Assembly (NCBI GenBank): GCA_030065075.1
Contig: JASJDQ010000001.1
Span: 1-64,000 of the forward strand
Length of the DNA: 64,000 nt
Reading direction: 5' to 3'
Source: Paracoccaceae bacterium
GTDB taxonomy: Bacteria > Pseudomonadota > Alphaproteobacteria > Rhodobacterales > Rhodobacteraceae
The position numbers and the translations under genes are program-made. Position 1 is the first letter of the stretch; every line of letters begins with the position of its first letter. This document shows positions 1-8,185 of the stretch, piece after piece. The notes beneath the pieces are model-generated. The model saw nothing but the letters and a program-made list of their open reading frames with translations, was not told the origin of the DNA and did no database searches.

Positions 1-299
1 GCCCCCATCATCCCATGCTCGGTCACGGCATTGGCGTATTTGTGGGCGTAAGGCATGCAGGGGTAGAACTGAAAGTCACTATACCGGGCGGGAGAGGCTC
101 TCACGCGGTCAGCGATCTCGGCGATCCGGTCATGCGTGGTGCACATGAACGTGCGAATGCCCTCGTCATAGGCAATATCCAGCACTTCCATGATCGCATC
201 CGTTTTCTGAAAGCGCATCATCTGCTGCCGGGCCTTTTCCTCCGACATGTGGTTGACGCCGAAGAACTGGTTGTCGCCAAAGAGAAGCTTGTCCATCAC
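1..299 (-). CDS. Aldo/keto-reductase-like TIM-barrel protein, copy A (N-terminal part only)
   Basis: Only the first 99 or so codons are inside the window; the reading frame runs open off the left edge. The start is GTG at 299 or ATG at 296, and the stop codon of the upstream Gfo/Idh gene overlaps it, so the two are translationally coupled. The protein begins with LLFGDNQFFGVNHMSEEKAR and matches the complete copy at 61611-62489 almost residue for residue. At DNA level, positions 1-299 differ from 62191-62489 at 13 sites by my count, five of them clustered at 90-95. The family resembles aldo/keto-reductase-like TIM barrels, but no catalytic tetrad could be assigned. Function is unknown; the link to exosortase and Gfo/Idh genes suggests sugar or surface-polymer metabolism. 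Confidence 0.75.
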   Translation of the reverse strand, partial: MMDKLLFGDNQFFGVNHMSEEKARQQMMRFQKTDAIMEVLDIAYDEGIRTFMCTTHDRIAEIADRVRASPARYSDFQFYPCMPYAHKYANAVTEHGMMG

Positions 300-1411
300 G
301 CACGCCTCCCGCCGAACCAGCCGCGTTTCTTGGGGGCTTCGACCTTGCGTGCCGAGGCAGCGCCGACCGGTGCACCGGTTTCCGCATTCTCGATGATCAT
401 CGCCATGGTCTTGTCGGTTTCCGTCGCACTGGCGAAGTCGTTCTCCGTGGCTGCGGTTTTTCCGGCCTTGACCGCAAGAATGAAGTCGTCGAGTTGCCCC
501 GAATATTCCTCGCCGCGCAGATAGAACCAACGATCCTCGGTGAGTTCCGTGGTGTATTTCACCGTCCAGCCCCTGCCATATCCGTCGAGCCCCGGCACTT
601 CCTCGCGGAGGTAGAGCTGGCATTCCTGCCGATCGGCGAAGAGCCGGCCATTGGTGCCGATCATCGAAAGCCGGGTGGTCATCTTGCGGTGGCTTTCGTC
701 GGACCAGTTGACCGACAATTGCGCGGTCGGTCCTTCGTTCCACTGAAGCGTGGAGAAAACCTCGTCATCCGTGCCTTCGGAGAAGACCGAGGACAGCACG
801 GAACCCGAGACGCGGTCCGGCGCGCCAAAGTACCAGTTGAGAAGGTTCAGGGGGTGCGCGGCATAGTCGTAAAGGCACCCGCCCCCTTCAGCCTTGTCGG
901 TCCGCCAGGTCGCCCGCTTCGGACGCAGGACAACGGGGCCATAGGCTTCGGCCAGCACATGGGTCACCGTTCCGATCGCCCCGGCGTCGAGCAGGCGCTT
1001 CATCTCGCCGAAGGCACCCACATAGCGGTAGTGATAGCCGACCTGCGCCACGAGCCCCTTTTCATACGCACGTTTCGTGAGCCGCTCGCTGTCAGTCCAG
1101 TCGAGACAGAAAGGCTTTTCGCAAAACACATGCAGCCCCGCCTCCAGCGCCTTTTCCACCATCGGCGCATGGGCGCGCGAGGGCGTGGCAATGACCACCG
1201 CATCCAACTGTTCCTCGGACAGCATGCTGTCGAAGTCCTTGTGGATCGGGGTCGGGATATTCTTCGAAAGGACGCTCGTGAGAAAGGCCGAGCCATCACA
1301 GGCGACGGTTTCCACATCCGGATGCGCATTGACCATGGCGAAATGAGACATGCCCATCTTCCCAAGACCAACGACGGCGATCCGAACTTTTCGGCTTACT
1401 GTGTCAGACAT
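296..1411 (-). CDS. Gfo/Idh/MocA family oxidoreductase, copy A
   Basis: About 371 residues. The N-terminal Rossmann fold carries the dinucleotide motif VVGLGKMG, and the family's EKP motif appears in FCEKPFCLDW. The C-terminal domain contains GGGCLYDYAAHPLNLLNW, which supplies the conserved histidine region. These enzymes are NAD(P)-dependent sugar dehydrogenases, often acting on nucleotide sugars or inositols; the substrate here is unknown. The ATG at 1411 is preferred over an upstream in-frame codon because homology to the paralog at 62486-63589 begins there and a GGCGGA-like ribosome site lies just upstream. The stop overlaps the start of the next gene. It is divergent from the exosortase gene. 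Paralog proteins are clearly homologous throughout but differ at many positions. Confidence 0.9.
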   Translation of the reverse strand: MSDTVSRKVRIAVVGLGKMGMSHFAMVNAHPDVETVACDGSAFLTSVLSKNIPTPIHKDFDSMLSEEQLDAVVIATPSRAHAPMVEKALEAGLHVFCEKPFCLDWTDSERLTKRAYEKGLVAQVGYHYRYVGAFGEMKRLLDAGAIGTVTHVLAEAYGPVVLRPKRATWRTDKAEGGGCLYDYAAHPLNLLNWYFGAPDRVSGSVLSSVFSEGTDDEVFSTLQWNEGPTAQLSVNWSDESHRKMTTRLSMIGTNGRLFADRQECQLYLREEVPGLDGYGRGWTVKYTTELTEDRWFYLRGEEYSGQLDDFILAVKAGKTAATENDFASATETDKTMAMIIENAETGAPVGAASARKVEAPKKRGWFGGRRA

Positions 1412-1622
1412 GAATCCGCCAACTCTTTCCTCGATACACGCTCTGCGATTATCGCCGTATGTGTTCCCCGCAAACCCCTGTGCACACAGCGCGTTACTTA
1501 GGCGTTCATTGGTCGCATTTTTGCGACATCGGTGCTGACACCACAGCATTGCCTTGGCAGGAAATCCGGACCTTTGTTATACAGCAATGCGTCAATAGTG
1601 TGTGATTTCTTGTTGGGTCTCG
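1412..1622. promoter_or_regulatory. Divergent promoter region with a perfect inverted repeat
   Basis: This 211-bp gap separates the divergent Gfo/Idh and exosortase genes and must hold both promoters. At 1512-1527 there is a perfect 6-bp inverted repeat, GTCGCA-TTTT-TGCGAC, in the middle of the gap. It lacks a following T-run in a terminator position and is better placed as an operator than a terminator. No identical repeat was found in the equivalent gap upstream of the second exosortase at 63590-63809. No clear -35/-10 pair was identified. Confidence 0.35.
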
Positions 1623-3221
1623 ATGATGAGTATAACACTCAACTTTCTGGAAAGAGGGAGCAGCTGGGCGACGGCAGGCCTGTTCTGGTTGTTGGTCGCA
1701 ACGTTGGGAGCTGCGGTTTTCCTGTCCGAAGGCCTGGAAGCGCTCCGCATCGCGTGGGCGCTGCCGGAATACTCCCACGGGCCGCTCATTCCGGTTCTCT
1801 CGGCACTGCTTTTCCTGCGTCAGCTGAAGACCGTGCCGATCGACACGGGCCCCAAGCGCCAGCGATGGATGGGTGTTTTGGTCATTCTGGCCGCCGTCAC
1901 GCTGGGCGCGCTCGGCAAACTGGCCCATATCCCCGATATCGTCGCGTACGCTACCATCTTGTGGGTCGGAGGCATCCTGCTCGTGAGCTTCGGATGGGAG
2001 ACCGGAAAGCATTTTTGGCCACCGGTGCTGCATCTCGTCTACATGCTGCCCCTGCCCGATACGTTCTACTACAAGATGACCACCTGGCTGCAGTTCGTCT
2101 CTTCCGAACTTGGGGTCTGGTTCCTGCGCCTTCTGACCATCCCCGTCTTCCTCGAAGGCAACATCATCGATCTGGGCGTGACCAAGCTGCATGTGGCAGA
2201 AGCGTGTTCGGGGCTGAGATACCTGTTCCCGATTCTGTCGTTCAGCTACATCTTCGCCGTTCTTTACAAAGGACCGATGTGGCACAAGGCGGTCCTGCTC
2301 ATCTCGGCCGCGCCGATCACCGTCGTCATGAACTCGGTCCGGATCGCGGTCGCGGGCGTGATCGTGCAATATTGGGGCCTCGACTGGCTGGAAGGGTTCA
2401 CCCATTTCTTCGAAGGCTGGGTGATCTTCATCCTGTGCATCCTGATCCTCTTCGCGCTTGCACGCATCATGCTGTTCTTCAACGCGCGCCGGATGAGCTT
2501 GGCCGAAGCGCTGGACCTCGACACGGACGGGTTGATGACCCAGGCCGCGCGTATTCGCTTTACCCAAGCCTCTCACGCCATGGTGACTGTCGCGGTCCTG
2601 ATGGTGGCTGTCAGCGCGGCCTGGCAGTTCATGCCGGAACGCAATGACACTGCCGTCTCGCGGGACAGTTTCGCATTGTTCCCCCGGCAAATAGGCGATT
2701 GGCGGCAGACAGGCGAACCTGAGAGACTTTCGGCAAGCGTGGAGCGGTCACTGGCGGCCGACGACTATCATTCCGTGATCTTCGCGCGAGAGGGAGACCC
2801 CTCGACGGTCGAATTCTTTTCGGCCTGGTACGCCAATCAAAGCCGGAACGGCGTACATTCGCCTGAGATCTGCCTGCCCGGCGGAGGGTGGGAAATCGCT
2901 TGGTTGGAACGCTCCGATCTTACGGAAACGCTGGACGCATCCACCCCCTTCCGCGTCAATCGCGCCATTATTCAGAAGGGCGAGACACGGATGATGGTGT
3001 ACTACTGGTTCGCACAGAAAGGCCGCAAGATTGCCTGGGATTTCGAAGCCAAGTTCTGGCTGATGGTAGATGGAATCCGAACGGGACGAACCGACGGTGC
3101 CTTGGTGCGACTGACAACGTTAATCGCTCCGGATGAAACAGATGCCGATGCCGATGCGCGCCTGGCGGATATGCTGCGCACGGTGACCCCTGCCCTTCCC
3201 CGCTTTATTCCAGAGACGTAA
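1623..3221 (+). CDS. xrtD: Exosortase-EpsI fusion (XrtD type), copy A
   Basis: About 532 residues. The N-terminal half is a polytopic membrane exosortase with the catalytic triad in its usual contexts: Cys195 in EACSGLRYL, Arg240 in NSVRIA and His261 in THFFEGWV. The C-terminal third, after about residue 330, is an EpsI/DUF3485 domain with the signature HSPEICLPGGGWE near residue 411. Exosortases are membrane transpeptidases that process proteins with PEP-CTERM-type sorting tails and are usually found in EPS loci; the fused form is characteristic of the VPLPA-CTERM-specific type in alphaproteobacteria. The start is ATG at 1623 or 1626; the ribosome site is weak. The gene runs convergently toward the Wzy-like gene. 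A second copy starts at 63810. Confidence 0.88.
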   Translation: MMSITLNFLERGSSWATAGLFWLLVATLGAAVFLSEGLEALRIAWALPEYSHGPLIPVLSALLFLRQLKTVPIDTGPKRQRWMGVLVILAAVTLGALGKLAHIPDIVAYATILWVGGILLVSFGWETGKHFWPPVLHLVYMLPLPDTFYYKMTTWLQFVSSELGVWFLRLLTIPVFLEGNIIDLGVTKLHVAEACSGLRYLFPILSFSYIFAVLYKGPMWHKAVLLISAAPITVVMNSVRIAVAGVIVQYWGLDWLEGFTHFFEGWVIFILCILILFALARIMLFFNARRMSLAEALDLDTDGLMTQAARIRFTQASHAMVTVAVLMVAVSAAWQFMPERNDTAVSRDSFALFPRQIGDWRQTGEPERLSASVERSLAADDYHSVIFAREGDPSTVEFFSAWYANQSRNGVHSPEICLPGGGWEIAWLERSDLTETLDASTPFRVNRAIIQKGETRMMVYYWFAQKGRKIAWDFEAKFWLMVDGIRTGRTDGALVRLTTLIAPDETDADADARLADMLRTVTPALPRFIPET

Positions 3222-3230
3222 GACACGGCC

Positions 3231-4661
3231 TCAGCTGCGTTGTTGAGGCTCAAATCGCGAGTAACGGATCGCCGTCCGGCCAGACGGCAGCGCTGGTGTC
3301 TTTTCTCCTTCGGAATGTTCCGCCGGTGCGAACTGCACATATCCCGCAAGCGCTCCCATCAACAGCATCGTGATCGGGCTGAGGGTCGAGTTGGGGATGA
3401 GATCAACCAGATTACCGGTCAGGATCATCGCGATACCTGCCGTCACCGGCAGGATCTTTCTCTGCTGACGCCTCAACCCGAGCCAGAGCACCGGCAGGGT
3501 AACGATCCCAAACAGAGTAATGTATCCGACCCAACCGCGTGTTCCCAAGACGCTAATCCACAACCCGTCAACCAGCGAAACGTCATTGCCCGCTTCATCG
3601 AAAATCCGGTTTCGCCCATAGCCGCCCCAACCGAAAATCGGTTTCCCTTGGGCTTGGACAAGCATCTCCTGTTCATTCTGAAGCCTGACCATAAAGGAAT
3701 TCGCCCGCTCCGGTGAGATTGACTGGACGAGGTTCAGGAAGCCATTGATCGGCAGAAGTTCTGCCTGACGGACAATCGGATAGAACAAAAATATGATCGC
3801 TATCACAGCTGCAAAACGGACCTGCTGTGCCGGTCCGAAGATCAAGGCAAGCGGACAAAGCGTCATCGCGATGAGAAGGGCGCCGAAATTCCGGCTTAGC
3901 ATCAGAACTGCAAAGAGCCAGGCCATCGCAAGCAAGTATATGTAGCGCTGCTTCGCACCGCCGGCACGCGACAAGGCGGCAGCGGACAATACAGTTGCCA
4001 GAAGAAATAGCCCTAGCACCAGCCCATGCCCAAGGAAGACAAGCGGACGATAACCCCCGCCCCGCACGTGCTGAATCCATTGATGCGGGAAATACCCGTA
4101 GATCCAATTGTTGAGCTGTGGGCTCATCCGAAGCTCGAACAAAGCCAGAAAAGAGTACATCAACCCTGCGCCAACCAGTATCTTTAAGGCCAGTGCCTGA
4201 TCCTCGGCTTTAGAAAGCAGGCGCCATCCCATCAGGAAGGGCACTATGAAAATCATCTGGTCCCAAGTGATGCTGATCGCGTCCCAGAGACGTAGTCCGG
4301 CTACAACCTTCGGTCCATAAAAGAGCGGCTCACGGTTTGTCAGGAAAGACAGCGTTGGCGTGAGCATATAGATCACAAGAGCGGCAATCAGCAGGCGTCC
4401 GATCAAGAGATTCTCGGAATGCAGCCGTCCAACTTCTGCCTTTCTCCGATGAGAGAAAAACAAATAGCCCAACACAAGACCCAAGGTAATAGCGGTGAGC
4501 TTGTGATACCCTGGCAGCGCCGGCAGATCGATCTTGAAGTTGGACGGAAGAAACAAATAGCCGATGACGACTGACAAAATCAAACCGCGCTTAAACCCGG
4601 CTCCGGCAAATAATATTAGAGAGATAAGCGGCCATATCAACAATGCAGCGTTAGGAATCAT
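3231..4661 (-). CDS. Wzy / O-antigen-ligase-like polysaccharide polymerase
   Basis: A 476-residue polytopic inner-membrane protein with about ten to twelve hydrophobic segments. A long periplasmic-type loop near residues 310-350 contains ERANSFMVRLQNEQEML and FGWGGYGRNRI, the arrangement typical of O-antigen polymerase/ligase proteins. Its likely role is to polymerise lipid-linked repeat units of the exopolysaccharide in the periplasm, working with the Wzx flippase at 53147-54511. It is convergent with the exosortase gene, ten bases apart. Wzy proteins are poorly conserved, so a ligase or exosortase-linked EPS role cannot be excluded. The start ATG at 4661 is the first in the frame. Confidence 0.75.
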   Translation of the reverse strand: MIPNAALLIWPLISLILFAGAGFKRGLILSVVIGYLFLPSNFKIDLPALPGYHKLTAITLGLVLGYLFFSHRRKAEVGRLHSENLLIGRLLIAALVIYMLTPTLSFLTNREPLFYGPKVVAGLRLWDAISITWDQMIFIVPFLMGWRLLSKAEDQALALKILVGAGLMYSFLALFELRMSPQLNNWIYGYFPHQWIQHVRGGGYRPLVFLGHGLVLGLFLLATVLSAAALSRAGGAKQRYIYLLAMAWLFAVLMLSRNFGALLIAMTLCPLALIFGPAQQVRFAAVIAIIFLFYPIVRQAELLPINGFLNLVQSISPERANSFMVRLQNEQEMLVQAQGKPIFGWGGYGRNRIFDEAGNDVSLVDGLWISVLGTRGWVGYITLFGIVTLPVLWLGLRRQQRKILPVTAGIAMILTGNLVDLIPNSTLSPITMLLMGALAGYVQFAPAEHSEGEKTPALPSGRTAIRYSRFEPQQRS

Positions 4662-4750
4662 CTCAATACACTCATGCCGTTCCGGCTAGGAGATATTTTC
4701 AAACATTTCCATAAGGTCGGAATATTAAGTGCCGTATGTCTACGCATCGG

Positions 4751-5143
4751 TCAGGAAACCCATGCACCCGCGATAATCGCTTCCGCTTCGGAAACGACCC
4801 AATTCTCCACCACTTCAGTTTCGTCGCGCGCGAAATCGCGACGGATGACATCAGACAACTCAGCGCGCCTTTGAGCAGGATCAGGAATAAGCGTTGCCGC
4901 CAAGAGATCAGTTCGTTGATGTATGCGCGTATGTAGCGCGCGGGTTCCGATCCTGGATAGCCAAGCTCTTCCGATTATTTCCGGCTCGAGGATATCGCCA
5001 ATTGCAACAAAGAGCGGCCTTATCATCTTTGCCGTGACCGTTTTTGACGTAGAACATACGGCTACGGAGCCGCCATACCCCAAAACACCAAGCCCCACTG
5101 TGGCACCACCGGTCAGAAGGAGATGCCGTCGCCTTAGTTTCAT
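4751..5143 (-). CDS. Small Tat-signal protein next to GMC oxidoreductase
   Basis: About 130 residues starting at MKLRRRHLLLTGG, a twin-arginine-type signal followed by a hydrophobic core rich in Gly, Val and Leu. This start at 5143 overlaps the GMC stop by the ATGA coupling pattern; the longer upstream frame is GMC coding DNA read out of frame. The mature part is mostly charged and ends in VVENWVVSEAEAIIAGAW, a tail I associate with small secreted partners of GMC dehydrogenases. I infer that it is the small subunit, or export chaperone, of the GMC enzyme encoded just upstream. A shorter analogue sits beside the other GMC gene at 61069-61236. Confidence 0.7.
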   Translation of the reverse strand: MKLRRRHLLLTGGATVGLGVLGYGGSVAVCSTSKTVTAKMIRPLFVAIGDILEPEIIGRAWLSRIGTRALHTRIHQRTDLLAATLIPDPAQRRAELSDVIRRDFARDETEVVENWVVSEAEAIIAGAWVS

Positions 5144-6753
5144 CCTTGCATCCTCTCGGAAAGATGATCGGCCAGCCGAAGGGTCAGTGCAACGATTGTA
5201 AGCGTTGGATTGGCCCGGCCTGAAGTCGGAAAGACCGCACCACTGGCCACGTAGATTGCATTGCTGCCATGCAAGCGACAATTCGCATCAACGACGCCAG
5301 AGGTTGGGCTTTCTGCCATCCGCATACAACCCAGTTGATGCCAGGCTGTTGTTGTTCCCCAATACGGATCATCGTCATGATCTTCGAGTTGGACCCTGCC
5401 AATACCTGCGGCGCCAACGATGTTTCCAAAGACCTGTACTGTCTCACGGATCGCTGCGAGATCATCCTCCGCTGTCGCCCAATGCAGGACTGGGCGCGGC
5501 ATTCCTAAAGCGTCCCGTTCGGAAGGGTCGAGCGCTACGAAATTCGTTCGATGCGGACGTTCTTCGGACTCGAACCGCAGCAAAACCCTTTTGTGACCCG
5601 GTTGGGCGAAAATCCGCTCTGCCTGCACAGCAGCGATCGCATCAGCATTCGCAATAAAATCACAGTAGTCGTCGCTGAATGTCCGGGGCGTTCCAATCAC
5701 GGGAATGTCCCTTCCTAGAAGTCGCTTGGCGACATTTTTGAGCGACGTCACCCCCGTTTTTGCCGCTCGCCATCGGTCACGTACTTTTTGAGGCACATCC
5801 GCAAAAGGTACCAGATAGTACTGAAAATTAAGAAGGTTTCGCTTCGCAATCTCGGCTTCTGTAAGCCGAAGAACGAAATGCAGCGGAACACCTTCATCGG
5901 CATGCGCGCTGGAATCGCTCCAATACACCAGATCGCCCACGGGCCGGTTGAAGTGGATAAACCCTGCTCCTGCGGAGGGGTGGTCCATATAGCATTTACC
6001 CAGAAGACCGCCTTCGTCCCCCAAACGGGTTCCACCCTGTTGGTTTGAGAACAATACGATCCGCGTATTCTCAATCGCGCCCGCTGCAAGAACCACGGCC
6101 TTACCCTTGAAGCGGCGATTGACACCGTTCAACGTCCGGGTTTCGGCCCATTCACCGCTGTCGTCTGAACGCACGGTTATGACATTGGTCCAGAACCAGA
6201 CATGGATGTTCGCGCTTTGCTCGAGTCGATCTGAATATTTTTCGCCGAACCGTGTGGGGGGGCTCTGGCGAATGACCGTCGTCTCAACCTTGTCATTGTC
6301 GTGCAAAAGGAAACCGGAAGTATCACCATATACCAGTTCGGCAGCGTTGTAGCGGTAGGCGCCCAGTTCACAGTAGTCGTGGGCTTTCTTATAGTAAGGC
6401 TCAAGTTCCGTGCGACCAAAAGGCCATCCGGATAAACCCCCTCCCGGGCTGCGCTCAAAATCAATCGAGTCTAGGGGCGCACAATGCCCGCCCCAGTGGT
6501 TGCTCGTTCCTCCAAGCCAGCGAAGTCTGCTGAACTGAAGGTCGTATTCGTCATCATTTCCCTCAATACGACCTTCATTCAGACGCTGAGCATCGTCATC
6601 GTATTCCTGCCCGCCGCTTTCTAGCAGTGCGATCCGCAGTCCCAATGACTCCAGTTCAAGCGCCAGCGTTATCCCCGCTGGACCAGCGCCTACAATGATA
6701 AGGTCATAATCGGTCTCCGGAAGACCGGACTGCTGACGCCCATCAAAAAACAT
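5140..6753 (-). CDS. GMC-family FAD-dependent oxidoreductase, copy A
   Basis: A 537-residue flavoprotein. The N-terminal ADP-binding motif is DYDLIIVGAGPAGITLALEL, followed by LGGTSNHWGGHCAPLD, the flavin-contact loop of GMC enzymes. The C-terminal domain contains TTTAWHQLGCMRMAESP and VFPTSGRANPTLTIVAL, the usual active-site histidine region and the FAD-closing segment. It probably oxidises a sugar or polyol hydroxyl, perhaps on the exopolysaccharide or its precursors. No signal peptide is visible; co-export with the downstream Tat protein is possible. It is homologous to the GMC protein at 59635-61068. The ATG at 6753 is the first usable start. The gene begins 50 bases beyond the repA stop on the same strand. 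Confidence 0.85.
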   Translation of the reverse strand: MFFDGRQQSGLPETDYDLIIVGAGPAGITLALELESLGLRIALLESGGQEYDDDAQRLNEGRIEGNDDEYDLQFSRLRWLGGTSNHWGGHCAPLDSIDFERSPGGGLSGWPFGRTELEPYYKKAHDYCELGAYRYNAAELVYGDTSGFLLHDNDKVETTVIRQSPPTRFGEKYSDRLEQSANIHVWFWTNVITVRSDDSGEWAETRTLNGVNRRFKGKAVVLAAGAIENTRIVLFSNQQGGTRLGDEGGLLGKCYMDHPSAGAGFIHFNRPVGDLVYWSDSSAHADEGVPLHFVLRLTEAEIAKRNLLNFQYYLVPFADVPQKVRDRWRAAKTGVTSLKNVAKRLLGRDIPVIGTPRTFSDDYCDFIANADAIAAVQAERIFAQPGHKRVLLRFESEERPHRTNFVALDPSERDALGMPRPVLHWATAEDDLAAIRETVQVFGNIVGAAGIGRVQLEDHDDDPYWGTTTAWHQLGCMRMAESPTSGVVDANCRLHGSNAIYVASGAVFPTSGRANPTLTIVALTLRLADHLSERMQG

Positions 6754-6803
6754 GAAACCGCGTTACCCCAGGGTTCAAATGCTGTGCCGTTCTTTCGCAT
6801 GGA

Positions 6804-7799
6804 TCACGGCTTAAGGCCAGATTGCAGTCGTTTCTCTACCCACTTCAAGAACGCGGTATCTGCGTCCCGAGGGTGCCGTCTCTGACTGGCCCGCCATTCG
6901 GCCTCAAGCGCATAGACATCCGCGCCCGGCGCCAAATCGCGCACGGCGTCCAGCGTTTCGGGTTTGAGCGCGCGCGCCTGCCCGACCGCCAGGACCACGT
7001 CTTTCTTGCGAGTCACCTCAATCATGTCGTCAGCAAGCTCACCAAAGGAATAGTCCGGCAGTGCATCGGCCCGGATGATATCTCGGACCATCGCCCGGAA
7101 CACCCGTCTTGGGCTCGATGACCCGGATTTCTTGCGCAGTGTCTCGAGAGAGATCCGCCAAACACGCTGGTTGCCGCAATGCTTGCGCGCCAATTCGTAA
7201 AGACGCCGTTCCAGGGGCTTACGAAGACCGAAATAGTCTCTGTTCAGGGTTAAAACGCTTCTGGCCAGCACCGCCTGATAGATCCAGTCGGAAAGCGTGA
7301 CACTGACACTCACCATCCGGCCGGCCCGGGTCCGGCGGACAATCTCCCACGCCTCGATCAAACCGAAGCCCGAAGTGATTTCTCTGGCGCCAGTCACGAT
7401 ATTCGTTGTCACCCTCGTGCCGGCAAGGCGCTCGAATGCTTCCTTCAACCGGCGGTAGCTGTCCCCTGACGTCTCCCGACCCGTCGCCAGGAGAAGGTCA
7501 TGCGCCGTCAGGGTCAGGGTCCGCGCCACGGGCTTGCCGGCATTCAGCGCAGCCATCAGCTGCGAGATGCAGAAGATCAGGATGTCCGCGTCGAAGATCG
7601 TCGCACGGCCACGCACAGAGGGCGTCACCGTCACTGCCACATCATTGTGGTGATATGTCAGGATGCGCCGGTCCGGTCGGGTAGCGAGAGAGAAGAGAGG
7701 ATGCTCCATCGAGGCCAGATCATGCTTGGGCGCAGCGCCCAGAAAGTCGCAGACGAAAAAATCGTCCATCTCGATGGAAAGCTGCCCTGCCCCACGCAT
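6804..7799 (-). CDS. repA: Plasmid replication initiator RepA (PF10134-type)
   Basis: About 331 residues from ATG 7799, which has AAGGGC eight bases upstream; a GTG at 7817 would add six residues. The region MEHPLFSLATRPDRRI, the segment ILTYHHNDVAVTVTPS, and the later LNRDYFGLRKPLERRLYELA are typical of the replication initiator protein A family of alphaproteobacterial plasmids. It should bind iterons at the origin and recruit host DnaA and helicase. It is read away from the iterons at 7883-7942 and the DnaA box at 7850-7858, and parAB lie on the other side in divergent orientation, a usual plasmid maintenance layout. In Roseobacter-group bacteria this initiator class is found on EPS/biofilm plasmids. 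Confidence 0.88.
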   Translation of the reverse strand: MRGAGQLSIEMDDFFVCDFLGAAPKHDLASMEHPLFSLATRPDRRILTYHHNDVAVTVTPSVRGRATIFDADILIFCISQLMAALNAGKPVARTLTLTAHDLLLATGRETSGDSYRRLKEAFERLAGTRVTTNIVTGAREITSGFGLIEAWEIVRRTRAGRMVSVSVTLSDWIYQAVLARSVLTLNRDYFGLRKPLERRLYELARKHCGNQRVWRISLETLRKKSGSSSPRRVFRAMVRDIIRADALPDYSFGELADDMIEVTRKKDVVLAVGQARALKPETLDAVRDLAPGADVYALEAEWRASQRRHPRDADTAFLKWVEKRLQSGLKP

Positions 7800-7849
7800 T
7801 ACTGCCCTTCGTCCCACATTCGGGATTCGTTGTTTCGTTTACGCTCAAG

Positions 7850-7858
7850 TTATCCACA
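7850..7858 (+). promoter_or_regulatory. DnaA box
   Basis: TTATCCACA matches the consensus high-affinity DnaA box exactly. It sits between the repA start and the iterons, so host DnaA binding here fits initiation control at the plasmid origin. Confidence 0.8.
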
Positions 7859-7882
7859 AGTCCGGTCAGGACATAGTGGAAA

Positions 7883-7942
7883 TCGGGGGATTGGAGTCAC
7901 TTACTCGGGGTTTCAGAGTCGGTTTGTCGTGGTTTTGGAGTC
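7883..7942 (+). repeat. Three 16-bp iterons with exact 22-bp periodicity
   Basis: The copies are TCGGGGGATTGGAGTC at 7883-7898, TCGGGGTTTCAGAGTC at 7905-7920 and TCGTGGTTTTGGAGTC at 7927-7942. Each starts 22 bp after the last, about two helical turns, so all face the same side of the DNA. This is the expected binding array for RepA. A fourth register at 7949-7964 is too degenerate to count. Confidence 0.8.
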
Positions 7943-8185
7943 GTAGAGATCAGATAAGAGATCAAAAAAATATGCAAAATGAAATGCTTACGAAATCATC
8001 GGTGCCCTGTAACAGAGTCTAACTCAAAATAACTCCTGAAAAGGTCCAAAGCGCTCAGGATTTAGCGAAAACTCCGAAGATTCACGTTGAACCTGCAAAG
8101 AAAAGTCCAGGGAAGAGAGGTCGCTCTTCCCATGTACCACGTTTCGCAGTATCCTGCCGAAAACATATAACATCTTGAGGTATTG

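Larger units (their letters stand above)
7818..8185. other. Probable plasmid origin of replication
   Basis: This gap between divergent repA and parA holds, in order from repA: a consensus DnaA box at 7850-7858, three 16-bp iterons at 22-bp spacing (7883-7942), and a markedly AT-rich stretch at about 7943-8060 with runs of A and T. A further isolated GAGTC lies at 8015-8019. The combination of DnaA box, iterons, AT-rich DNA and adjacent initiator gene is the classic theta origin arrangement. The promoters of repA and parA must also be here. No perfect parS-like palindrome was recognised. Confidence 0.75.

Noticed and set aside
1506-2690. 394-codon minus-strand open frame opposite the exosortase
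   Set aside because: Composition is that of an antisense shadow, while the plus strand has a complete exosortase triad.
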